From: Elusimicrobiota bacterium | GTDB lineage: Bacteria > Elusimicrobiota > Elusimicrobia > UBA1565 > UBA9628 | Reading direction: 5' to 3' | DNA: 10,186 nucleotides | Assembly (NCBI GenBank): GCA_028717525.1 | Contig: JAQUNT010000040.1 | Location: 1-10,186, forward strand | Part shown: positions 1-5,882 of the stretch, piece after piece | How the letters are laid out: each line of letters opens with the position of its first letter | How positions within the stretch are numbered: the stretch's first letter is position 1 | Program-made: the position numbers and the translations under genes | Notes under the pieces: generated by a model | What the model saw: only the letters and a program-made list of their open reading frames with translations | Databases searched by the model: none | Told to the model about the DNA's origin: nothing

Positions 1-1092
1 CCCCGCGTGGCCGAGGAGATCTGCAAGACCGCGGGCGTCGACTCGCACGCCAAGCCGCGCAACATCATGGGCGAGACCGCGGACAAGATCTACAAGGCCA
101 TCCAGGCCACCAAGATCATGGCCCCGCCGACCAACTGCATCTCGCCCATCGGCGAGAAGGCCATCCTCACCGGCCTCTACAAGCAGATCAAGGCGGACTT
201 CTACACCGCCGTGACCCGTCCGCCCGCCGTGTACCGCGGCAACCCCTTCATCATCGAGGCCGGCCTGGCTTTCGGCAGGGGCCCGGACGCCGCGCAAGTG
301 GTCGAGAAGAAGGCCCCCATGGCCGAGGGCGAGCACAAGGACGAGGAGTCGGAGCTGGCGCGCGTGCTGCGCTTCGCCAACCGGGTGCCCCTGCTCTACC
401 AGCAGTCGGGCTGCTGCACCTACCAGGCCGTGCTGGACACCTCCTGGCGCAACTACGGGGTCTCGCAGTCGCGCGGGGCCCTGCCCGCCGGGCCCATGGT
501 CATCTTCGTGCACATGGCTTCGGTCTGGGTCCCCTTCACCAGCGAGTCCAAGGAAGCCATCGCGGACTACGACGAGATCCGCAAGGAGATCAAGCTGGCC
601 ATGCAGGAGTGCGGCCGGCGCCTGGGCATCTTCCTCAAGAGAAAAGAGCACGCCAAGCACGAGCACCACCGCCGCAACATCTTCGAGCTCTACATCGAGG
701 AGGTGGCCCAGGCCTGCAAGCGCCTCAAGGGCGGCAAGTTGGCGGCCGAGAAGCTCAAGGGCCAGCTCATGAAGATCGCCATGAAGCGCACCGGCGGCGA
801 GAAGACCGACGAGATCCTGGGCAAGAAGGGCGGTCCCGAGGGCCTGCCCGACTCCATCATCGTCACCGCGGAAGGCGTCGAGGGAGACGTCCCCGTGGAG
901 ATCCCGCCCGAGGGGACCCCCGAGCCGCCGCAGCCCACGGCGCCCCAGCCCGAGCTGCCCCTGGAGCACGCTCCCAAGGTCGAGAAGCCCAAGGCCACGA
1001 AGGCCACCCCTTCCGGGAGAGGAAGACGGCAGCCCTCCAGGGGCGGCGGCCCCAGGGCCGCCGAGCCGGCCGCGAAGAAGCGGAAGAAGTAG
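1..1092 (+). CDS. top6B: DNA topoisomerase VI subunit B, C-terminal part (5' end outside the window)
   Basis: ATPase subunit of the type IIB topoisomerase, which with subunit A passes one DNA duplex through a double-strand break to relax and decatenate DNA. Only the last 363 residues or so are present; the GHKL ATPase domain must lie upstream of base 1, so the GTG at base 7 is not the start. What is visible matches the transducer domain: a SRPPAVYRG-type motif (here TRPPAVYRGNPF, residues about 70-81 counted from base 7), RFANRVPLLYQQ at 122-133, and VHMASVWVPFTSESKEAI at 168-185, whose lysine is probably the one that contacts ATP in this family. After about residue 240 the protein departs from the usual ending: a charged segment, then a Pro/Glu stretch (about 293-325), then a Lys/Arg-rich tail ending AAKKRKK. 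Subunit A starts 11 bp after the stop, so the two are co-transcribed. Identification is firm; the tail's role is unknown. Confidence 0.93.
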   Translation, partial: PRVAEEICKTAGVDSHAKPRNIMGETADKIYKAIQATKIMAPPTNCISPIGEKAILTGLYKQIKADFYTAVTRPPAVYRGNPFIIEAGLAFGRGPDAAQVVEKKAPMAEGEHKDEESELARVLRFANRVPLLYQQSGCCTYQAVLDTSWRNYGVSQSRGALPAGPMVIFVHMASVWVPFTSESKEAIADYDEIRKEIKLAMQECGRRLGIFLKRKEHAKHEHHRRNIFELYIEEVAQACKRLKGGKLAAEKLKGQLMKIAMKRTGGEKTDEILGKKGGPEGLPDSIIVTAEGVEGDVPVEIPPEGTPEPPQPTAPQPELPLEHAPKVEKPKATKATPSGRGRRQPSRGGGPRAAEPAAKKRKK

Positions 1093-1103
1093 CGCGAGGG
1101 ACC

Positions 1104-2207
1104 ATGGCAAAATCCACTCACACCTCCGGAGCCGTAGAGAAGAAGCTCGTGGGCCTCGCGGACCTCGTGATCCGCGCCGCTGAGAAAGGCCGCGACCCGG
1201 CCATCGAGATCCCGGTGCGCTCGCTCTCCAACGTCAAGTTCAACGAGCGCAAGCGCATCATCGAGATGGGGTCCAACACCCAGGACCGGACCTTCTTCAA
1301 CGTGGGCATGGCCAAGAAGTTCATGCAGACCATGCTCGTCGGCGACGCCTTGGCCGAGCTGCAGCGCGCGGGCCTGACCACGAGCCTCCGGGAGATCTAC
1401 TACCGCGCCAAGCACACCATCGCCGATTCCCATGAGAATACCTTTGACGGCCAGAATGAATCGGACCCGCTGATCGAGGACCTGGAGGTCGCTTTGGAGG
1501 CCCTGCGCGAGGAGCTCCATGTCCGGGCCGAGAACGCCGGTACCGTCATCGGTCCGTTGACGGTGCTCGACGACGGCGACACCGTGGACTGCGCCAAGCT
1601 CGGCAAGGGCGGCTATTCCGTGCCTTCCATCGTGGAGCCCGACTACGTGCAGATCAAGAAGTGCACCGCGGACTTCGTCCTGCTCGTCGAGAAAGGCACC
1701 CAGTGGAACCGCCTGGCCGAGGATAAGTTCTGGAAAAAGTACAACTGCATCCTTCTGACCGGCAACGGCCAGCCCCCGCGCGGCGTGCGGCGCCTGGCGC
1801 GCCGGCTCAACGACGAAAAGAAGCTCCCGGTCTACGTGCTCGTGGACAACGACCCCTGGGGGTACTACATCTACTCCGTGGTCAAGCAGGGCTCGATCAA
1901 CCTGGCTTTCGAGAGCCAGCGCATGGCCATCCCGGAGGCCAAGTTCATCGGCCTCTCCAGCCACGACCCCGAGAAGTACGGCCTGCCGCGCAACGTGGGC
2001 ATCAAGCTCAACGAGAAGGACGTGTCCCGCGCCAAGGAGCTGCTCAACTACCCCTGGTTCCAGAAGAAGGAGTGGCAGAAGGAGATCCGGCACATGCTCT
2101 CCGTGGGCCTCAAGTTCGAGCTCGACGCCCTGGCCAACAAGGACTTCCAGTACCTGACCAAGAAGTACCTGCCCAAGAAGCTCCAGGACAAGGACTGGCT
2201 GGACTGA
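1104..2207 (+). CDS. top6A: DNA topoisomerase VI subunit A (Spo11-like DNA-cleaving subunit)
   Basis: Makes the transient double-strand break through a tyrosyl-DNA link; works as an A2B2 complex with subunit B. The 367-residue protein has a normal length for the family. Visible landmarks are the winged-helix 5Y-CAP motif LREIYYRAKH, with the likely catalytic Tyr100 (second Tyr, aligned with the RDIFY motif of Spo11), and a Toprim domain with VEKGTQWNRL (Glu196) and VLVDNDPWGYYIY (Asp248 and Asp250, the metal-binding pair), followed by the conserved KQGSINLAFES. All key residues are intact, so it should be active. The open frame reaches back to about 609 in another frame of subunit B, but that extension is Arg/Pro-rich shadow. 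ATG 1104 fits the family N terminus and has GAGGG at 1096-1100, rather close (3 bp) to the start. Related to eukaryotic Spo11, but the subunit B partner next door makes it topoisomerase VI. Confidence 0.96.
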   Translation: MAKSTHTSGAVEKKLVGLADLVIRAAEKGRDPAIEIPVRSLSNVKFNERKRIIEMGSNTQDRTFFNVGMAKKFMQTMLVGDALAELQRAGLTTSLREIYYRAKHTIADSHENTFDGQNESDPLIEDLEVALEALREELHVRAENAGTVIGPLTVLDDGDTVDCAKLGKGGYSVPSIVEPDYVQIKKCTADFVLLVEKGTQWNRLAEDKFWKKYNCILLTGNGQPPRGVRRLARRLNDEKKLPVYVLVDNDPWGYYIYSVVKQGSINLAFESQRMAIPEAKFIGLSSHDPEKYGLPRNVGIKLNEKDVSRAKELLNYPWFQKKEWQKEIRHMLSVGLKFELDALANKDFQYLTKKYLPKKLQDKDWLD

Positions 2208-2216
2208 GGCCCCGCC

Positions 2217-3848
2217 TCAGAGCATCTGCGCGACCAGCTCGCAGATGAACAGGATGGCGAGGGCCACGGCCCCGTAGGTGGAGGTGCTGCCCTCCCCGAA
2301 CATGGCGGCCAGGGTGCCGAGGATCACCGCGCCGCCGGCCACCATATCCAAGGTCCCCTGGGGGCTGCCGCCCATGCTGTTGATCTGGGAGCCCAGCGAG
2401 ATGGCCGCCACGGCGCAGGCCACCGCGGCCAGGAGGCAGACGAGGGCGGCGATCAGGATGACCGTGGCGTAGGCCGCCTGCGGCCCGTTCTTGATCTTGT
2501 CGTAGATCTTGTAGAGGACGGTGGCCAGCAGGCCCAGCAGGCAGCCCGCCAGGATGAGGTCCTTGGCCTGGTCGGCCTTGTCCTGCCAGGGGGTGGCGTT
2601 CTGGCCCGGGGTGCTGGTGTAGATGGATTTGCAGGCGGAGCCGTCCCAGTACTGCTGGTCCGTGCAGGTGTCCACGGGATCGACTTCCGAGGCGGTGCTC
2701 CCGGTCGTGCCGCCGGTGCCGCCGAGCCCGCCCGGGGTGGCTGGGACCTGGGCCGCGGCCGTGCCGTCCGGCAGGGCGGGCACGGAGCCCGCGCCGTCGA
2801 CGCGGGTCGCCTCGAACTGCTCCAGAGCGGCCTCCCGGTTGGCCTCCGAGGCCCTGGCCCCGCCCGCGCGCAGGGACGGGTTCATGGTCCTCATGCCGCG
2901 CAGCTGGGCCAGAGACCGGCTGCTCTTGTCGAGGCCCTTGACGCGCGCGTAGGAGCTGCCCGCGGGCCGGCCGGCGATCAAGCGGCCTCCGCTGGCCTTG
3001 GCCTTCTGGGGGCCCTGGAAGCCTATGATCTTGCCCCGGTCGAAGCCGTCGCCGAACTTGGGCGCCCCGCCGCTGATGCCGCTGCCGGAGAAGATGTCGC
3101 GGCCGCCGAAGCTGCCGCCCGCGCCCAGGCTCGACGACTTGAGGCGGGGCTGGACGAACTTCTTGCCCTCGCCGCCAGCTTCCTCACCCTCGGCCAGGAC
3201 CCCCGGGGAGGCTCCGCCCGCCGCATCGGCCGCAGCGGCCCCAGCCGCGCTGGAGCTGGCGGCTTGGTCCGCGGCCGCCGGGGCGGCCGCGCCCGGCTGC
3301 TCCCCGGCGGCGCCCCAGCCGAGCTCCTTCTTCATGGCCTGCGCGAACAGGGAAAGGGACATCCCGGTGAGGTCCCGGTTCACCCTGTGCACCGGGATGG
3401 CCGAGCGCATGTCCGCCACCAGGCGCCGCACGATGGGGTTCTGGGAGGCGCTGGGGCGGTGGTTGGTCAAGGCCGCGCCGGCGCCCGCCACGATGGCCGT
3501 GGCCGTCAGGACGACGAAGCCCTTGCTCATGAGCAAGGCGCCGAGCTTGCCCCAGAGGGCGGCCGCGCTCCCGGAGGAGCCGGCGCCGGCCGGGGCGGCC
3601 CCGCGGATGACGATGCCGGCCAGTCTGCCCAGCCCGGCCGAGCCCGAGGCCGAGGCGCCTATGCCGGCGCCGCCCGTCCCTGACTGCGCGCCGGCCGGCA
3701 AAGCGGCGCCGCCTTTCTTCTTCTCCTCTTCTTCTCTCTTGGGCTCAGGCTGGGGGATGGACGGCTCTCCCTCGGAGAGGTAATCCTCCAGCTTCTTCTT
3801 GAGGGCTTCCGGGTCCTGCGGGGGCTGGGAATCCGGCTCGGGGCTCAT
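2217..3848 (-). CDS. Large Ala/Gly-rich membrane protein of unknown function
   Basis: Not recognised. The 543-residue protein starts with a charged Pro/Glu/Lys segment (1-46, with EEEEKKK at 40-45), then a Gly/Ala/Ser linker. One hydrophobic segment follows (about 110-127), then a region of some 300 residues rich in Ala, Gly and Ser with no obvious fold. A short two-cysteine motif, CTDQQYWDGSAC (395-406), resembles small disulfide motifs of surface proteins. The C-terminal part has four likely membrane helices (about 429-447, 460-484, 501-518, 526-542). So it is probably anchored at both ends, with a long flexible exported middle. Start choice: ATG 3848 has no ribosome binding site but a TATCAT hexamer just upstream. 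An alternative ATG at 3926 has a good GGGAGG 8 nt upstream, yet the 26 extra codons use CGA, AGA, TGT, ATA and TTA, rare in this window, so I prefer 3848. It converges with top6A. Possible envelope or secretion-apparatus component, by inference only. Confidence 0.75.
   Translation of the reverse strand: MSPEPDSQPPQDPEALKKKLEDYLSEGEPSIPQPEPKREEEEKKKGGAALPAGAQSGTGGAGIGASASGSAGLGRLAGIVIRGAAPAGAGSSGSAAALWGKLGALLMSKGFVVLTATAIVAGAGAALTNHRPSASQNPIVRRLVADMRSAIPVHRVNRDLTGMSLSLFAQAMKKELGWGAAGEQPGAAAPAAADQAASSSAAGAAAADAAGGASPGVLAEGEEAGGEGKKFVQPRLKSSSLGAGGSFGGRDIFSGSGISGGAPKFGDGFDRGKIIGFQGPQKAKASGGRLIAGRPAGSSYARVKGLDKSSRSLAQLRGMRTMNPSLRAGGARASEANREAALEQFEATRVDGAGSVPALPDGTAAAQVPATPGGLGGTGGTTGSTASEVDPVDTCTDQQYWDGSACKSIYTSTPGQNATPWQDKADQAKDLILAGCLLGLLATVLYKIYDKIKNGPQAAYATVILIAALVCLLAAVACAVAAISLGSQINSMGGSPQGTLDMVAGGAVILGTLAAMFGEGSTSTYGAVALAILFICELVAQML
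2223..2247. terminator. Hairpin at the convergent gene junction, possible bidirectional terminator
   Basis: A perfect 8-bp inverted repeat (CATCTGCG at 2223-2230 and CGCAGATG at 2240-2247) with a 9-nt loop. It lies 16 nt after the subunit A stop codon and inside the last codons of the minus-strand gene. There is no T tract on either side, so it is not a textbook intrinsic terminator. Its place between two converging genes is the main reason to list it. Confidence 0.25.
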
Positions 3849-3858
3849 GGCTAAGCCT

Positions 3859-3867
3859 ATGATACCA
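3859..3867 (-). promoter_or_regulatory. Candidate extended -10 (TGGTATCAT) just upstream of the 543-residue membrane protein
   Basis: Reading the minus strand, TGGTATCAT ends 10 nt before ATG 3848, in the only AT-richer stretch of this intergenic region. No convincing -35 is seen 16-18 bp further up. A transcript would begin close to or at the ATG. The same arrangement occurs before two other genes here. Confidence 0.25.
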
Positions 3868-3971
3868 CAGAATCTTCGGCGCCGGACCCTGGGCTTGGTC
3901 TGGCTGGCCGAGGCGGCCGAGTTCATGCCCTCCGCCTCCCAGAAGGACTTCCAGGACCTCTTCGGCGGCCT

Positions 3972-3993
3972 CCGCATCGTGCGGCTTCTGAGG
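3972..3993 (-). terminator. Compact hairpin after the MBOAT-like gene, possible terminator
   Basis: Just after the stop at 3995, the minus strand has CCGCA-CGA-TGCGG (5-bp stem, 3-nt loop, 3972-3984), which can be extended by GCCT/AGGC (3990-3993 with 3968-3971) across a 6-nt bulge. No T tract follows. It would separate the FGE-like/Cache/MBOAT-like operon from the next gene; the 146-bp gap there agrees. Confidence 0.3.
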
Positions 3994-3994
3994 C

Positions 3995-4480
3995 TCAGAC
4001 CACGAGGCGCATCAGGAGATAGGTGCCGCAGAGGTAGGCCAGGTGGATCCCGGCGCGCGCCCGGGGAGCCAGGCTGTCGAAGCGGAGTCCGAGTTTCTCC
4101 GAGACGACCAGGCCCAGGGCGATGATCAGGAACCAGGTGGTGATGTTGTGGGGTGGGGCGATCCCGCCCTTGAGCGAGGCGTAGGCCGGCCAGCCCAGGA
4201 TGTCGTGCAGGAAGAAGCCGCAGAACGCGAAAGTGGCCAGAACGGATATAGGATGGGGCAGCATCCTGCGGCAGGGGCGGTAGACGTACTTACCGAGGTA
4301 GTATCCGTAGAACGGGTTCCAGTAGCGCCAGAACAGGGGCAGGGAAGGGGCGGTGAAGGGCCGGCAGAAGACGCGCCAGAGGATGAGGCGCAGCCTCTGG
4401 TTCTTGTCCAATGGCCGGAGCTCATCGCTCCTGACGCCGAGTCGGCGCAATATGTAGGCGTTGCGGGAGAGCCCGCTCAA
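3995..4480 (-). CDS. Short MBOAT-like integral membrane protein (possible O-acyltransferase relative)
   Basis: A 161-residue membrane protein. A basic N terminus (1-40) is followed by LFWRYWNPFYGYYLGKYVYRP (49-69), which resembles the FWRRWH...YLYIPL segment of membrane-bound O-acyltransferases (alginate and other polysaccharide acetylation, phospholipid remodelling). A hydrophobic segment at about 79-95 carries His92 in GFFLHDIL, where MBOAT proteins have their conserved histidine. Two more hydrophobic helices follow (115-126, 144-160). MBOAT enzymes are normally 350-500 residues with 8-12 helices, so this is only the active-site half. Either it is a minimal family member or the similarity is superficial. 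Start is TTG at 4480, overlapping the Cache gene's TGA as TTGA; no ribosome binding site is visible, so translation probably depends on coupling. The reading frame is sound; the family call is a motif-level guess. Confidence 0.6.
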   Translation of the reverse strand: MSGLSRNAYILRRLGVRSDELRPLDKNQRLRLILWRVFCRPFTAPSLPLFWRYWNPFYGYYLGKYVYRPCRRMLPHPISVLATFAFCGFFLHDILGWPAYASLKGGIAPPHNITTWFLIIALGLVVSEKLGLRFDSLAPRARAGIHLAYLCGTYLLMRLVV

Positions 4481-4965
4481 CGGTAGTAGCCGCTGCCCAC
4501 GACCCAGCCGAAGGGCGCGAAGGGCGCGACGTAGGACCTCTTGGGCATGGTCTTGGCGCCGCCCTTCTTCGTGAACCAGTATTCCACAAAGCCGCCGCCG
4601 GCCTTGGCCTTGGCCAGGAACTCCTTGATGTAGCAGGTGCCCTTCTCATCCTTGTCTTCGAGGCGGTTGCGGCCTTCCACGTCCTTGCGTCCGTAGAGGA
4701 CGACGTTGACGCCTTCGCTGGTGTCGGCCCAGAAGTAGCCGTCGCTGCCGTAGCTGAGCTCGCGCAGGAGGTCCGCGCCGAGCTTCTTGGCCTGGTCCAA
4801 GGTCATCTCTCCCTGCTGGTGCTTGTGGTAGATGGCCTGGAGCATGCTGACCGCGGTCTGGACCTCGCTCTTGACCAGGAGGTCCTTGGCCGAGGTCTTG
4901 TTCTGGGCCAGGGCCGGCACGCACAAGCCGGTCCAGACCAGCGCTGCCATCAATGCCGTTCTCAT
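4477..4965 (-). CDS. Secreted single-domain Cache protein (sCache_2 type)
   Basis: A small periplasmic ligand-binding protein. Residues 1-20 are a signal peptide, MRTALMAALVWTGLCVPALA, with likely cleavage before Gln21. The rest is one Cache domain of the kind found outside the membrane in chemoreceptors and histidine kinases: a long N-terminal helix (about 25-70), DGYFWADTSEG (75-85), GRNRLEDKDEKG (98-109), VEYWFTKKGG (127-136), and the ending PFGWVVGSGYY (151-161), all typical of Cache_2. It lacks any membrane helix or output domain after the Cache fold, so it is a stand-alone binding protein, perhaps a partner for a membrane sensor encoded elsewhere. A strong ribosome binding site fixes the start. 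It sits 20 bp after the FGE-like gene and overlaps the MBOAT-like gene. Ligand unknown; such domains commonly bind small organic acids. Confidence 0.88.
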   Translation of the reverse strand: MRTALMAALVWTGLCVPALAQNKTSAKDLLVKSEVQTAVSMLQAIYHKHQQGEMTLDQAKKLGADLLRELSYGSDGYFWADTSEGVNVVLYGRKDVEGRNRLEDKDEKGTCYIKEFLAKAKAGGGFVEYWFTKKGGAKTMPKRSYVAPFAPFGWVVGSGYYR

Positions 4966-4971
4966 ACTGTT

Positions 4972-4979
4972 CCCTCCTT
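4972..4979 (-). promoter_or_regulatory. Strong Shine-Dalgarno site of the Cache gene
   Basis: AAGGAGGG on the minus strand, 6 nt before ATG 4965. It is the clearest ribosome binding site in the window and contrasts with the genes that lack one. It settles the Cache start. Confidence 0.85.
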
Positions 4980-4985
4980 AGATCC

Positions 4986-5834
4986 CTATTTTGCGGGCTG
5001 CATCGGCTCGCCCGGGCTCAGCCGCATGGGGCGGAACCCGATCAGACGGGAGGGCAGGTCAGGGACCACGCCTCCGCGGGCCGTGGCCGGGAGCAGGCTG
5101 TTCCCGTTGTACCAGGAGCCGCCGCGGACCACGCGCTTGGCTGCCTCCGGGTCCTCCCAGACGTCGCACTCCCCGGGCGCGCCCAGGTACGAGCTGTGGT
5201 ACGCGTCCTGCATCCACTCCATGACGTTGCCCGCCATGTCGCAGAGACCCTGCTCCGTGTTCCCCCGGGGACGGGAGCAGACCCGCCACGTCGCCGAGCG
5301 GCCGCAGCCTTCGCGGCCGTCATCGAACACGGCCCGGTCGCAGGTCGGGGCCTCGTCGCCCCAGGGGTAGGCGGCGTCCCGGCCCTGGCTGCGGGCCGCG
5401 TATTCCCACTCCGCCTCGCTGGGCAGCCGGCCGCCCACCCATCTGGAGAAGGCCCCGGCCTGCTCCCAGTCCACGCAGACCACCGGCTGGTCGTCGCCTT
5501 GGAACTCCAGGGGCAGGGGGTCCTTGGTCCAGCCCGAGGACGTGAAGCCCAGGCAGGTCTCGTCCGCGACATGAGGGGGGGTGCATCGCTGCGCGGCGAC
5601 GCAGGCCCGGTACTGCCGGAAGGTGACCGGGGTCCGGGCCAGCTCGAAGGAGCGCACCAGGACCTGGTGCCGGGGGCTGCTGTTCGGCGCTGCCTCGGAG
5701 CCCATCAGGAAGGTCCCGCTGGAGATCCTGACCCAATCGACGGCGGCGCGGCCGTCCGCCGGCCCGCGCTGCGCCGGCGCGGCCGCGGCCAGAGAAACGG
5801 CGCAGAGTAAGACGAGTACGGGGCGCCCAGCCAT
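4986..5834 (-). CDS. Secreted FGE/sulfatase-modifying-factor-fold protein lacking catalytic cysteines
   Basis: A 282-residue protein with a signal peptide (about 1-22, ending AAAAPAQ) and the formylglycine-generating-enzyme domain (SUMF1/EgtB/PvdO superfamily). Motifs in order: SSGTFLMGS (38-46), LARTPVTFRQY (66-76), DQPVVCVDWEQAGAFSRW (115-132), GRLPSEAEWEYAAR (135-148), YPWGDE (156-161), GNVMEWMQD (202-210), VVRGGSWYNG (235-244) and IGFRPMR (265-271). In genuine FGE the segment after RGGS carries two copper-binding cysteines that oxidise sulfatase cysteine; here it reads WYNGNSLLPATARG with none. So it is not a sulfatase activator. The many other cysteines (84, 94, 120, 165, 177, 186, 198, 223) could form disulfides in the periplasm. 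Related folds serve as binding modules or in other oxidations. ATG 5834 has no ribosome binding site but a promoter-like sequence close upstream. The Cache gene follows after 20 bp. Fold certain, function unknown. Confidence 0.9.
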   Translation of the reverse strand: MAGRPVLVLLCAVSLAAAAPAQRGPADGRAAVDWVRISSGTFLMGSEAAPNSSPRHQVLVRSFELARTPVTFRQYRACVAAQRCTPPHVADETCLGFTSSGWTKDPLPLEFQGDDQPVVCVDWEQAGAFSRWVGGRLPSEAEWEYAARSQGRDAAYPWGDEAPTCDRAVFDDGREGCGRSATWRVCSRPRGNTEQGLCDMAGNVMEWMQDAYHSSYLGAPGECDVWEDPEAAKRVVRGGSWYNGNSLLPATARGGVVPDLPSRLIGFRPMRLSPGEPMQPAK

Positions 5835-5842
5835 CCGCTGGT

Positions 5843-5871
5843 ACTTTACCTTGTCAGCGGGCCTAGGTCAA
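5843..5871 (-). promoter_or_regulatory. Sigma70-like promoter directly before the FGE-like gene
   Basis: Minus strand: TTGACC (5866-5871), 17-bp spacer, TAAAGT (5843-5848), which is 5 of 6 and 4 of 6 to the consensus. The -10 ends 8 nt before ATG 5834, so transcription would begin at or within a few bases of the start codon and give a leaderless or nearly leaderless message. It lies in the 48-bp gap after the GH57 gene and would let the FGE-like/Cache/MBOAT-like set be expressed on its own. Confidence 0.4.
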
Positions 5872-5882
5872 TGCCCGCGGGC

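Noticed and set aside
609..1103. Upstream extension of the subunit A reading frame by 165 codons
   Set aside because: It is Arg/Pro/Gly/His-rich shadow coding over subunit B in another frame. The family N terminus begins at ATG 1104.
690..2093. 467-codon open frame on the minus strand over both topoisomerase VI genes
   Set aside because: Antisense shadow of well-identified genes in high-GC DNA; its translation has no recognisable motifs.
3849..3977. N-terminal extension of the 543-residue membrane protein to 3926 or 3977
   Set aside because: The extra codons include CGA, AGA, TGT, ATA and TTA, unlike the rest of the window. The good ribosome binding site at 3935-3940 is the only point in favour of 3926.
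4986..5834. Active formylglycine-generating enzyme that matures sulfatases
   Set aside because: The catalytic cysteine pair is missing and no sulfatase gene is seen nearby.
5857..5878. GCGGGC/GCCCGC hairpin after the GH57-like gene as a terminator
   Set aside because: Only 6 bp with a 10-nt loop, no T tract, and it overlaps the promoter-like sequence of the next gene; such GC stems are expected by chance here.
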